From JACDAV01 sp964626755 (GTDB lineage: Bacteria; Chloroflexota; Limnocylindria; Limnocylindrales; CSP1-4): 64,000 nucleotides of DNA. Positions 8,058 through 16,468 of the stretch are shown piece by piece. Position numbers and translations under genes: made by a program. A model generated the notes under the pieces. The model was not told where the DNA came from and ran no database searches. It saw only the letters and a program-made list of their open reading frames with translations. The first letter of the stretch is position 1. Each line of letters starts with the position of its first letter. The stretch covers positions 1 to 64,000 of the forward strand of contig CAZVGO010000049.1 in NCBI GenBank assembly GCA_964626755.1, read 5' to 3'.

Positions 8058-8741
8058 CTGACCCTGGAAGGGCTCTGGCTGGCCTTCACCCTGGGACTCG
8101 GAAGCGCGGCCAGCCCCTGCCTGCTGCCGCTCTACCCGAGCTTCCTCGCGTACTTGTCTGCCAACACGGTGGCATTGTCGGGCCGACGCGGGACCGGGCT
8201 CCTGGGTCTGATCATCCTGGGCGGTGTCCTCACGACGATGCTCGCAGTTGCGGTCGTGCTCGTCCTCGTGGCGATCCCGATCGGAGTCGTGCTCGGGTAC
8301 CTCATCCCGGCCGTCGACCTCCTGCTGATCGTCCTCGGTGTCCTGCTCCTGGCGGGGCGGAATCCATTCGAACGCCTTCCCGGTACACAGGTTCCGATCG
8401 TGGCCAACCCGTTCGGCCAAGCCTACCTGTACGGTCTCATGCTCGGACCCCTGGCGCTTCCGTGTGCCGGCGCCTTCGCCCTGTCGCTCATCGCCTATTC
8501 CGTGGGATTGGCCGAAACGCTGCCGCGGATCGTCACGTTCCTCGCCTACGGCCTGGGCTTCGGGCTGCCACTCGTCCTGCTGTCATTGCTGGCGGGGGCG
8601 CGGCGTGAGCGGATCGTCCGCTTCGTGACCCGCCACCATCGCGTGATCGAGATCGTCGGTGGGACCCTGCTCATCGGTGTCGGCGTCGGCGACATGGTGC
8701 TGAATTGGGACAACATCCGCCTGACATTCGGTCTGGTCTAG
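8058..8741 (+). pseudogene. CcdA-type thiol-disulfide membrane protein lacking a start codon
   Basis: About 227 codons encode a six-helix DsbD/CcdA-type membrane protein. The first helix carries SPCLLPLYPSF, the conserved redox Cys and prolines of the family. A second Cys lies in LALPCAGAFALSL, corresponding to the other redox cysteine. The reading frame is intact to the stop at 8739-8741. Upstream it runs without ATG, GTG or TTG into the MerR remnant, which is in a different frame. A TTG at 8154 would delete the first helix and its Cys. Probably inactivated, or expressed only through an unusual start. An intact ccdA lies at 20551. Confidence 0.6.
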
Positions 8742-8984
8742 CGGCTCGCGCGCGTGGCCGCGGCCCACCCGGATCGGTGTCTCCCGGATACAACGACCCG
8801 CTTCGCCGGACCAAAGCCCATGACCACCGAGGCGGTGTCTTTTCGATTTGACCGGTCGCTCCCCTCCATTCATTCGGGTCGTTCCCTCCTCCTTCCAGGC
8901 CCGAGTTGACGGCGCTCGGCGCGATTCGCCGCCGCCCGCCTCCGGCTACTCGCTCAGCATGGCGCGGGCAAAGGCGGTGCCACG

Positions 8985-10271
8985 TCAATGGCCGGTGCCG
9001 CCGAGGTCGTCGAATTTGATCGACTCAAAGATCTCCGGCACTTCGTCCCCGGTCGCGACCAATTGGCCGCCGATGCCCTTGTGCAGCCGGAAGATGGAGT
9101 GGTCGACGAGTAGGTAGGTGCCTGGCACCTCGATCTTGAACTCGACGCCAGTGGCACCACCGGCGGGGATCAGGGTTGACTGGACATTCCGGTTGCGGAG
9201 ATCGAACGACCCATCGACGTAGACGGTGTCGAAGATCTCACCGATGACGTGAAAGCTCGACACGAGGTTCGGCCCAATGTTGCCGACGAACAGGCGGACG
9301 GTCTGCCCGGTGGAGATCGGATCGTCCAATGTCCCGAGCGCGCGGTCGCCGACGATCGACTCGGGACGTCCGTTCCAGACGACGAAGGTTGGGCGCTCCT
9401 CGTTGGCGAAGTCGTTCGAGAAGGCGAGGTGACCGGCATCCTTGAGCTGCGCGTAGCCGAGCTTGGCTCCGCGGTCCGTGTAGAACTCAGACTGCATGAG
9501 GTAGTACTCGCGGTCGACGGCCGGCAGCCCCTCGGATGGCTCGACGACGATCAGCCCATACATGCCGTGAGCGATGTGCATCGGCACGTCCGGGAACGCG
9601 CAGTGGTAGATGTAGATCCCGGGATTGAGCAGCTTGACCTTGAGCCTGCTCTCGTTACCCGGCAGCGTGTCGAGCCTGGCGGCCCCGCCGCCGGGTCCGT
9701 TCACTGCGTGGAAGTCGACGTTGTGGGGCATCAGGCTGGCGGCGTCGTTCTTCAGGTAGAAGTCGAGGCTGTCCCCGACACGGGCTCGAACCATGGGACC
9801 GGGGATGCGGCCGTCGAATGTCCAGTACTCCATGGTCGTACCGGGCACCACCTCGGCGATGACCTCCCGGGTCGTGAAGTAGACCTCGTGGACGAGGGCC
9901 TCTCCGGCTGCGCGGCGAGTAAGTCGTTCGTAGCGCCCGTCTGCGTACAGTGCGTAGTCGGCGGAAGCCGGCATCTCGCTCGGGTGGAGCGAGATCTCGT
10001 CGATGGTGACCGGTCGGGCGGACTCGGTTGGGGACGCCGAGGCCGTGGGCGACGGATCCGTCGTCGGCGCTGCACTCGTGCCAGCCAGAGCGCCAGGCGG
10101 CGGAGCCAGTGTCGGACCATAGGTCCACCCTGGCGTGGCGGCGGGCGCACAGCCAGCCACCAAGAGGGCGCCGGCACCACCCGCCGCAAGACCAGCGCCG
10201 CTCTTCAGTAGCGCTCGGCGCGTGAGCGGCCCGCTCAACATCGGCGCGTGCACGTCCTCGTGTGTGCTCAT
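8985..10271 (-). CDS. nirK: Copper-containing nitrite reductase, AniA-like, lipid-anchored
   Basis: This enzyme reduces nitrite to nitric oxide outside the cytoplasmic membrane. The 428-residue protein starts after GGAGG, has a twin-arginine-like signal (TRR, 17-19) and a lipobox Cys at 41, then a Pro/Ser/Thr-rich linker. Type 1 copper ligands are His183, Cys224, His232 and Met237; type 2 ligands are His188, His223 and His391; catalytic Asp186 (HNVDFH) and His341 (SSFHVIG) are present. The MHIAHGMYGLIVVEP segment matches the AniA class. No nitric oxide reductase is in the window. Its signal and linker (CAPAATPGWTYGP) closely resemble those of the multicopper oxidase at 40541. Confidence 0.93.
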   Translation of the reverse strand: MSTHEDVHAPMLSGPLTRRALLKSGAGLAAGGAGALLVAGCAPAATPGWTYGPTLAPPPGALAGTSAAPTTDPSPTASASPTESARPVTIDEISLHPSEMPASADYALYADGRYERLTRRAAGEALVHEVYFTTREVIAEVVPGTTMEYWTFDGRIPGPMVRARVGDSLDFYLKNDAASLMPHNVDFHAVNGPGGGAARLDTLPGNESRLKVKLLNPGIYIYHCAFPDVPMHIAHGMYGLIVVEPSEGLPAVDREYYLMQSEFYTDRGAKLGYAQLKDAGHLAFSNDFANEERPTFVVWNGRPESIVGDRALGTLDDPISTGQTVRLFVGNIGPNLVSSFHVIGEIFDTVYVDGSFDLRNRNVQSTLIPAGGATGVEFKIEVPGTYLLVDHSIFRLHKGIGGQLVATGDEVPEIFESIKFDDLGGTGH

Positions 10272-10681
10272 TACCGCCTCCTTGTTCGGCTCTGGACGAG
10301 ATCAGTTGTGATAGCCGGCCCGATCGCTTCATCGTGCGCATGATGGTGGCCGTGGATCCTGTTGAGTCAGGGTGCCCATCCCGAAATGAGTCAGATGGCT
10401 CCGTCCGAAAACGGTATGCGCGGCCCCCTCGTGCCACGCTGGCGACAGGGTAATTCCGGGACTGGCGGGGCGGCGAGCGTGAGCCGCGCGACCGAATCAC
10501 GAATGTCCACAAGGACAAGTGATGACATGGACAAACCCTCCTTGTGGACCGAACATCGAGGGCTGGCGCGGGGCGCCGTACGGCCCCGACAACCGTCAAC
10601 ATGGGAGACCCGATCCCGATCTTGATCGAGGTTGACGATGAGTGTGCGCTGTCGTGCTCGACGGCGCGAAGGAGAGTAACG
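10272..10681. other. Divergent intergenic region nirK / tyrosine phenol-lyase
   Basis: About 410 bases separate two divergently transcribed genes. No protein gene is convincing here. It should contain both promoters. The clearest element is the 11-base inverted repeat at 10505-10549. The ribosome binding site of the downstream gene (AAGGAG) is near 10668-10673. Confidence 0.5.
10505..10549. promoter_or_regulatory. 11-bp perfect inverted repeat between nirK and tpl
   Basis: GTCCACAAGGA (10505-10515) is mirrored by TCCTTGTGGAC (10539-10549) with a 23-base spacer, so centres are about three helical turns apart. It lies 133 bases before the tpl start and about 235 bases from the nirK start. It could be a regulator-binding pair or an mRNA hairpin in the tpl leader. 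No known consensus is recognised. Confidence 0.45.
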
Positions 10682-12094
10682 ATGACGAGCCCGACGCCCC
10701 TGACCATGGGTCAGCAGTTCGGCCGGCGCTCCTGGGCGGAGCCATGGAAGATCAAGATGGTGGAGCCGCTCCGGATGATCAGCGCGCAGGAGCGCGAGCA
10801 CGCCCTCATCGATGCCGGTTACAACACGTTCCTGCTCCGCTCGGACGACGTCTACATCGACCTCCTCACGGACAGCGGCACCAACGCGATGAGCGACCGC
10901 CAGTGGGCCGGGATGATGCTCGGCGATGAGGCTTACGCGGGCAGCCGCAACTTCTACCGCCTCGAGGAGGCGATCCGGAGCCGCTACGGCTTCCGGCATG
11001 TCGTGCCGACCCACCAGGGCCGCGGCGCCGAGAACCTCATCAGCAAGGTCGCGATCAAGCCCGGCCAGTTCGTGCCCGGCAACATGTACTTCACGACGAC
11101 CCGCCTTCACCAGGAGCTGGCCGGCGGCCAGTTCGTTGACGTGATCATCGATGAGGCTCACGACCCGGAGGACCTCCACCCGTTCAAGGGCAACGTGGAC
11201 CTCGCCAAGCTCGAGGCGCTCGTCGAGCGCGAGGGAGCCGCACAGATCGCCTACGTCAGCCTGGCCGGGACCGTGAACATGGCCGGCGGCCAACCGGTCA
11301 GCATGGCCAACATCCAGGCCGTCCGCGAGCTGTGCACCCGGCACGGGATTCGGCTCTTCCTCGATGCCACCCGCCTCGTGGAGAACGCGTTCTTCATCCA
11401 GGAGCGTGAGCCGGGCTTCGCCCAGCGGTCGATCGCGGAAATCCTCCTCGAGTTCTGCTCGCACGCCGACGGCGCCTGGATGAGCGCGAAGAAGGACAAC
11501 CTCGTCAATATCGGCGGCTGGCTGGCTGTCAACGAGGACGAGCTGTTCGAGGAACTGCGCAACCTCGTCGTCGTCTACGAAGGCCTCCATACGTACGGCG
11601 GCCTGGCCGGGCGAGACATGGAGGCAATTGCGATTGGAATCGAAGAGTGCGTCCAGGACGATCACGTCAGAAGCCGGATTGGCCAAGTCCGCTACCTCGG
11701 CGAGCTGTTGACCGACTGGGGCATCCCGATCGTCCAGCCCGTCGGCGGCCACGCAGTCTTCCTCGACGCGCGGCGCATCTACCCTCACATCCCCCAGGAC
11801 GGGTTCCCTGCCCAGACGGTCGCGGCGGAGCTCTATCTCGACTCCGGGATCCGCTCGATGGAGCGCGGCATCGCCAGCGCTGGCCGGGACCCGAAGACCG
11901 GAGATCACAACCGTCCAAAGCTCGAGCTGACCCGGCTGACGATCCCGCGGCGGGTCTACACGCAGGCCCACATGGACGTTGTCGCCGAGTCGGTCAAGCG
12001 GGTCTTTGACGCGCGCGAGTCCACGCGCGGGCTGCGCATGACCTTTGAGCCGAAGTACCTTCGCTTCTTCCAGGCCCGCTTCGAGCGGCTGTAG
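10682..12094 (+). CDS. tpl: Tyrosine phenol-lyase (PLP-dependent beta-eliminating lyase)
   Basis: It cleaves L-tyrosine to phenol, pyruvate and ammonia (reversible). The 470-residue length and sequence match the tryptophanase/tyrosine phenol-lyase family. Characteristic stretches are DLLTDSGTNAMSDRQWAGMM, VPTHQGRGAENL and NMYFTTTR. The PLP lysine is Lys271 in MSAKKDN, with Asp228 and Arg231 (FLDATR) around the cofactor. Tyrosine rather than tryptophan specificity is indicated by SMERG (Arg395, equivalent to Arg381 of the Citrobacter enzyme), the TTTR Thr and a LRFF...ARF end. Start chosen at ATG 10682 after AAGGAG. Cytoplasmic; regulation may involve the upstream inverted repeat. Confidence 0.9.
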   Translation: MTSPTPLTMGQQFGRRSWAEPWKIKMVEPLRMISAQEREHALIDAGYNTFLLRSDDVYIDLLTDSGTNAMSDRQWAGMMLGDEAYAGSRNFYRLEEAIRSRYGFRHVVPTHQGRGAENLISKVAIKPGQFVPGNMYFTTTRLHQELAGGQFVDVIIDEAHDPEDLHPFKGNVDLAKLEALVEREGAAQIAYVSLAGTVNMAGGQPVSMANIQAVRELCTRHGIRLFLDATRLVENAFFIQEREPGFAQRSIAEILLEFCSHADGAWMSAKKDNLVNIGGWLAVNEDELFEELRNLVVVYEGLHTYGGLAGRDMEAIAIGIEECVQDDHVRSRIGQVRYLGELLTDWGIPIVQPVGGHAVFLDARRIYPHIPQDGFPAQTVAAELYLDSGIRSMERGIASAGRDPKTGDHNRPKLELTRLTIPRRVYTQAHMDVVAESVKRVFDARESTRGLRMTFEPKYLRFFQARFERL

Positions 12095-12111
12095 AGCGCC
12101 CTCGGATGAAT

Positions 12112-12128
12112 ACGGCCGGCGCGGCCGT
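12112..12128 (+). terminator. Hairpin after tyrosine phenol-lyase gene
   Basis: ACGGCCG (12112-12118), loop GCG, CGGCCGT (12122-12128) forms a perfect 7-bp stem 18 bases after the tpl stop. There is no clear run of T after it, so intrinsic termination is only suggested. It also lies downstream of the convergent GGDEF/EAL gene. Confidence 0.4.
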
Positions 12129-12170
12129 GGAGCTCGACGTAAGGTGGTCCGCCATGCACGGCCGGCGGCA

Positions 12171-14891
12171 TCACGCGGCGCTCCTGACGGATGAGATCCT
12201 CGAGTCGGTGACGAGCTGGAGCATCGCCCCGGACTCAAGAGGTCGGCCGAAGAGGTAGCCCTGGCCGAACGGGCAACCCATGGAGCGCAGGCGCTCGAGC
12301 TGGAGCTCGGTCTCGATCCCCTCGGCGATCGTGGGCATCCCGAGCGCCCTGCCGATCTCGACGATCGCCGCTGCCACTCCGGGACTCCGGTCCGGGTCAT
12401 CGAGCGGTGTCACGAACGAGCGGTCGATCTTTATGTGGCTGACGGGAAACTGCTGGAGATAGGCGAGCGACGAGTAGCCGGTTCCGAAGTCGTCGACCGA
12501 GATCTGGACCCCGAGGGCGCGGATCGCGTGCAGGCGCTCGAGCACCTCGGCGGTGTCCTGGACGAGCTGGCTCTCCGTGAGCTCGAGGGTGAGCCAGCCG
12601 GGGGCTGCACCGGCTTGCGCAAGCGCGGATTGGACGATCCATGGAAGGCTCGGATCGGCCACCTGCGACGACGCGAGGTTGACCGACACCCGCGGGACGC
12701 GGTTCGGCGCTCGGGCGGCCCAGCGGGCGACTTCTACGCAGGCGGTCCGGAGGACCCACGTCCCGATGTCCCCGATGAGCCCGGTTTCCTCGGCGAGTGG
12801 GATGAACAGGTCAGGTCCGAGCCGGCCGCGCGTCGGATGATCCCACCGGACAAGCGCCTCGGCTCCCACGAGCTCGCGCGTGGCGAGATCGATGATCGGC
12901 TGATAATTGAGGACGAGCTCGTGACGGGCGATCGCCCCTCGGAGATCGGCTTCGAGCTCGAAACGGGCTTCGAGCTCCTGCTGCATCGACGGGGCGAAGA
13001 CGACGATCTGGTCCAGCCCGCGCTCGCGCGCCAGCGACATCGCGACATGGGCATCGCGGGTCAGCACGATCGGGTCGAGGCTGTCGCCGGTCTGGTCGCT
13101 TGTCGCAATCCCGATGCCGGCAGTGAGCCCGAACGTCGTGCCGCCGAGAGTCATCGGCTCGCGTAGCGCCGCACGGACCCGCTCGGCGACCTCGAGCGCG
13201 TCGCTTGCCGTCCCGCTGCCATCGAGAAGGACGGCGAACTCGTCACCGCCCAGTCGCGCTGCGGTGTCGGCCGCGCGGATCGAGCCAATCAGCCGCCGGG
13301 CGACCTCAAGAAGGATGAGGTCGCCGGTCGCCTGGCCGAGGCTGGTGTTGAGGCGGGTGAAGCCGTCGATATCGAGTTTCAGGATCGCCGTCGGGGTCGC
13401 ATCCCGCTGCGCGCTCGTGAGGGCCTGACCAACCCGGTCGACGAACAAGGCGCGGTTGGCGAGGCCGGTCAGCAGGTCGTGGAGTGCCGTGTGTGTCAGC
13501 TGCTGTCGGAGCGCCTTCCGCTCGCGAACGTCCCGGGTGGTGAGGACGATCTTGGCGATCGACGGGTCGTCGAGCAGGTTCGCCGAGACGGTTTCGACCT
13601 GACGCCACACGCCGTCGCGAGCCCACAGCCGCCACTCCAGCGGCTTCACCGGACGACCCGCGGCCGTGTCGGCGATGAACTCCTCCAACTGGACCTTGTC
13701 GTCCGCGTGAGCGAGACCGGTGACCTGCTTGCCGAGCACGGCTGCGCCGTCGAGCCCGAGCACGCGCTCGAGCGATGGCGACGAGTAGGCGATCACCCCG
13801 TCGGGATCGATCAGCAGGATGACATCCGATGCCTGACCCTCGAGCGATCGATAGCGCTCTTCGCTCTCGCGCCGAATCCCATCCGCAGTCAGCCGGGTGT
13901 TCTCGCGGTTGGTGAGCTCCTGGCGGATCAGCACGAGAACCGTGAGGCCGACTGCACCCTTGAGGAGGTCGCTGACGGACCCGCTGACGTTGCCGTCCGC
14001 GGACGCGAGCAGGATACCGAAACCGCCGAGGAGACCGGCGTAAGGGAGCGCCATCTGCCAGCGACTGAGGCCGACCTGCTCGTCCACCGGCGTGGAGCCG
14101 GCTGCTCGGGTCTGGAGGAAGCCGGCAGCCGCCATCGCGAGGCTCGCCGCGAGATAGGCGAGATCGATCCAGTTGGTGGCCGGCCCATCGGCGAGGATCA
14201 TCTCGCCATAGGCGACATCGGCGATGAACATGAGGCCCAGCCCGCCAACGAGAGCGACGAGGGCGCGCGGCGCGATGCCGGCCGGGCGGCGCAGCGCGAT
14301 GGTCGCCACGCCGAAAAGGAGCACGAGATCCCCGATCGGGTATCCGAGGGTCAACGCCGTCCTGATGGCGTCCGGCTCGGCCGCCGCCAGCGCCGGCAGG
14401 AACAGGCTGTGCCAGACGAGCATGCCGCCGCCCACGACCACGATGGCCGAGTCGATCGTGAGTCGGACCGCCTCCCGCTCCGCGCGCGACGGCGTCGGAA
14501 AGATCAGAAGCGCGCCGACCAGGATCGGGTAGAAGGCCACGTACGCCACATCTGCGACGGACGGGAAAGGCTCGCCTCGCTCAACGATCGCGATCCACGC
14601 CCAGATGCCATCGCCGGCCGCGTACACGAGCATCCCGAAGGCGATAAGCCCCCACGCCAGGCGGATCCTCATTTCCCGAGCCGAGCGCGCGGCGGTCGCA
14701 ATCAAGAGCACGGCGACAAGGTCGATGACCGGTGCGGCGAAGCCCGTGACGGCGCTCTGGGTGTCCTGGCCGGCCCCACCCGCGACGAGCCAGGCCGCGA
14801 TCAAGCCGACGCTTGCTGACGCCAGGACCATCACAACGACAAGGCTCAGATCCGCGACCCGGCGGAGGGTAGACGAAGGTCGATCGGTCAT
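12171..14891 (-). CDS. Membrane-bound GGDEF/EAL cyclic-di-GMP signalling protein with PAS sensor
   Basis: A protein of about 906 residues. The first 300 residues contain eight or more membrane helices, then comes a PAS domain (SDVILLIDPDGVIAYSSPS). The diguanylate cyclase domain keeps the active GGDEF signature (near residue 550) and the inhibitory site RAAD five residues before it. The phosphodiesterase domain keeps EALVRW, the Asn of NLASSQ, ELTES, DDFGTGYSSL, IKIDRSF and EGIE. Both activities could therefore be functional, setting cyclic-di-GMP levels at the membrane in response to a PAS-bound signal. ATG 14891 is preferred over a TTG at 14960. It stands alone, convergent with tpl. Confidence 0.88.
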   Translation of the reverse strand: MTDRPSSTLRRVADLSLVVVMVLASASVGLIAAWLVAGGAGQDTQSAVTGFAAPVIDLVAVLLIATAARSAREMRIRLAWGLIAFGMLVYAAGDGIWAWIAIVERGEPFPSVADVAYVAFYPILVGALLIFPTPSRAEREAVRLTIDSAIVVVGGGMLVWHSLFLPALAAAEPDAIRTALTLGYPIGDLVLLFGVATIALRRPAGIAPRALVALVGGLGLMFIADVAYGEMILADGPATNWIDLAYLAASLAMAAAGFLQTRAAGSTPVDEQVGLSRWQMALPYAGLLGGFGILLASADGNVSGSVSDLLKGAVGLTVLVLIRQELTNRENTRLTADGIRRESEERYRSLEGQASDVILLIDPDGVIAYSSPSLERVLGLDGAAVLGKQVTGLAHADDKVQLEEFIADTAAGRPVKPLEWRLWARDGVWRQVETVSANLLDDPSIAKIVLTTRDVRERKALRQQLTHTALHDLLTGLANRALFVDRVGQALTSAQRDATPTAILKLDIDGFTRLNTSLGQATGDLILLEVARRLIGSIRAADTAARLGGDEFAVLLDGSGTASDALEVAERVRAALREPMTLGGTTFGLTAGIGIATSDQTGDSLDPIVLTRDAHVAMSLARERGLDQIVVFAPSMQQELEARFELEADLRGAIARHELVLNYQPIIDLATRELVGAEALVRWDHPTRGRLGPDLFIPLAEETGLIGDIGTWVLRTACVEVARWAARAPNRVPRVSVNLASSQVADPSLPWIVQSALAQAGAAPGWLTLELTESQLVQDTAEVLERLHAIRALGVQISVDDFGTGYSSLAYLQQFPVSHIKIDRSFVTPLDDPDRSPGVAAAIVEIGRALGMPTIAEGIETELQLERLRSMGCPFGQGYLFGRPLESGAMLQLVTDSRISSVRSAA

Positions 14892-15506
14892 GCGGAGCAC
14901 GTCCTCGGGTGAGGCGTTGAGCAGGAGCCCGATCGCCCTGTCAACCAAGACCGCCGGCAAGGTAGTCTGACCCGTGGCTCCAAGGTGGACCCGTGCGCGG
15001 CGAACGCAATCCCCCGAGAACCGACCTTGCTCGAACTTCCGGCTGAACCGCGATGCGTCGGGAGGAGGACTAGATCTCGTTCAGGGGTGCTGGGAGGCGA
15101 TCGGCGACCCCGCGTCCGCAGCGAGGCGTCTCGCTCATCCAGGAACGTGATGGTCCCTGCGCCAGAGCCGCTCGTGCGAGTCGAGCCACGGAACGAAGGT
15201 CGCCGTCGAGCTGGCGGTCGAGTTCGGTCCGGCCGGAGCGGCGTATCAAGAGATCCATGTCCTCGACCCTAGACCCCGGGCAGCCCCGCGCGAGTCGGCA
15301 GTCCAACGTATTTCTCACGGCAATGGTCCCGAATGCCGCCCGAAGTGGTGCCGGCGGGCAACGATGTCACGAGATCGATCGCTTGACCGCAGGGCCAATG
15401 GCGCGAACGGCAGGCTCGATTCGTCACCGGGAGATCGCAAGCGGCCGGCTCGGGGCCCGAGCCCCGGCCAGCCGCGTGTACGTCCAGCGAACCGCCGAAA
15501 CGGGTG
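14892..15506. other. Intergenic stretch without a convincing gene
   Basis: About 600 bases. A minus-strand open frame at 15070-15255 (about 60 codons starting MDLLIRRSGRTELD) has charged, protein-like composition but only a weak ribosome binding site and no recognised family, so I do not call it. No tRNA, clear repeat or strong promoter was seen. Confidence 0.4.
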
Positions 15507-16352
15507 CTACTCGAGGGTCACCTCGATCCAGCCCTCGTTCGAACTCTGGGCGTGGCCGTCATCCTTCCAGCCCGCTGCGGTCTGGTCGGCATCCCAGTAC
15601 GCGAGGGCCATCATCGAGGGGCTGCCCACCGCGAACTGCGCGTCGCCTTCATCGCCGGTCTGCAGCGGCCGCCGGATCTCGAAGACCCACGCGCCCGCCC
15701 CATTGTCGGTGGGGTTGGTATGGCTCCAGACGCCGAGCAGGCTATTCTCGGCGCCCGTTCCGTTGTCGTCCTCGCGGGTTTCAGGGTCCGTCGCCCACTC
15801 GTCGTCGAAGTTGCAGCCGGCGTCGTTGCCGGGGTCGCCCTCGCCGGGATCCGAGACATCACCGCCGGTCTTCGTGCCGGCTGCGCACTCGAGCTCCCAA
15901 TGCCAGATGTCGACCATCCCCAGGCTCGGGCCAGAGCCCTCCCTGTCCTCAGGGCCCATGTGCGGACCGGCCGCCGAGGCGACGGCCCACATCACCGCCG
16001 GGGAGGCGGTCAGATGCGCGTCGGCGTCGGTCCAGTTGTAGTCGTCCTGCACCTCGAACAGGGTGTAGACGAACTGATCATCGTGGGCCACCCGGATCGT
16101 TGCCTGCTTCGACTCGACCGGGGTCTCGACCCCGTCGATCCCCGCGAGGGTGAGGTCGAGACCGGTGATAGCGGCCCAGTCGGCCGGGTTGCCGTCGACC
16201 GTGATCGCCGCCGCCGGAGCACTGATCGAGCGCAGGGCCGGCCCGCTTGCCGCCGGCCCGCTCGTTGCGGGCGAGGTCGTCGTCGCGGCCCCGCAGGCGC
16301 CGACCACCAGCGCCAGAACGGCAAAGGCGCCCAACCAGCGTGATCTCAACAT
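15507..16352 (-). CDS. Secreted ethylbenzene-dehydrogenase-like haem-binding lipoprotein
   Basis: A 281-residue protein with a lipoprotein signal (lipobox VVGAC), then a domain like the gamma subunit of ethylbenzene/dimethylsulfide dehydrogenases (EB_dh family), which binds b-type haem. Evidence is DGNPADWAAI at the start, then MVDIWHWELE, WVFEIRRPL and the closing GWIEVTLE. ATG 16352 is chosen because AAGGAG precedes it and the signal follows directly. It lies immediately downstream of the cytochrome b-c fusion gene on the same strand, so it may be an electron-transfer partner or substrate-side haem subunit for that complex. No molybdenum-dependent catalytic subunit is present. Confidence 0.8.
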   Translation of the reverse strand: MLRSRWLGAFAVLALVVGACGAATTTSPATSGPAASGPALRSISAPAAAITVDGNPADWAAITGLDLTLAGIDGVETPVESKQATIRVAHDDQFVYTLFEVQDDYNWTDADAHLTASPAVMWAVASAAGPHMGPEDREGSGPSLGMVDIWHWELECAAGTKTGGDVSDPGEGDPGNDAGCNFDDEWATDPETREDDNGTGAENSLLGVWSHTNPTDNGAGAWVFEIRRPLQTGDEGDAQFAVGSPSMMALAYWDADQTAAGWKDDGHAQSSNEGWIEVTLE

Positions 16353-16468
16353 GGTCCGTCTCCTTCTCGATGTCCAGGGGCCGGCGTGGTCGCCGACCCG
16401 CTGCTTGATCTCTGTCTTGTCGCCACGTGCGAGCAGCGCCTCCGTGTTACGCGTCCGGCTGAGCACGG

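Noticed and set aside
9266..9280. GTTCGGCCC half-site inside nirK (and a similar one near 36800 in the ATPase gene)
   Set aside because: Right half only, in coding DNA; expected by chance at this GC content and used here as a control for the box analysis.
10301..10312. ATCA-GTTG-TGAT, an FNR/CRP-like inverted repeat upstream of nirK
   Set aside because: Arms of only four bases and the orientation does not match TTGAT-N4-ATCAA; too weak to claim.
10391..12400. Long minus-strand open frame (669 codons) opposite tpl
   Set aside because: Arises from GC codon bias of the tpl gene on the other strand; no family-like sequence, while tpl is unmistakable.
15070..15255. Short minus-strand frame starting MDLLIRRSGRTELD
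   Set aside because: Weak ribosome binding site and no recognised family; not enough to call a gene.
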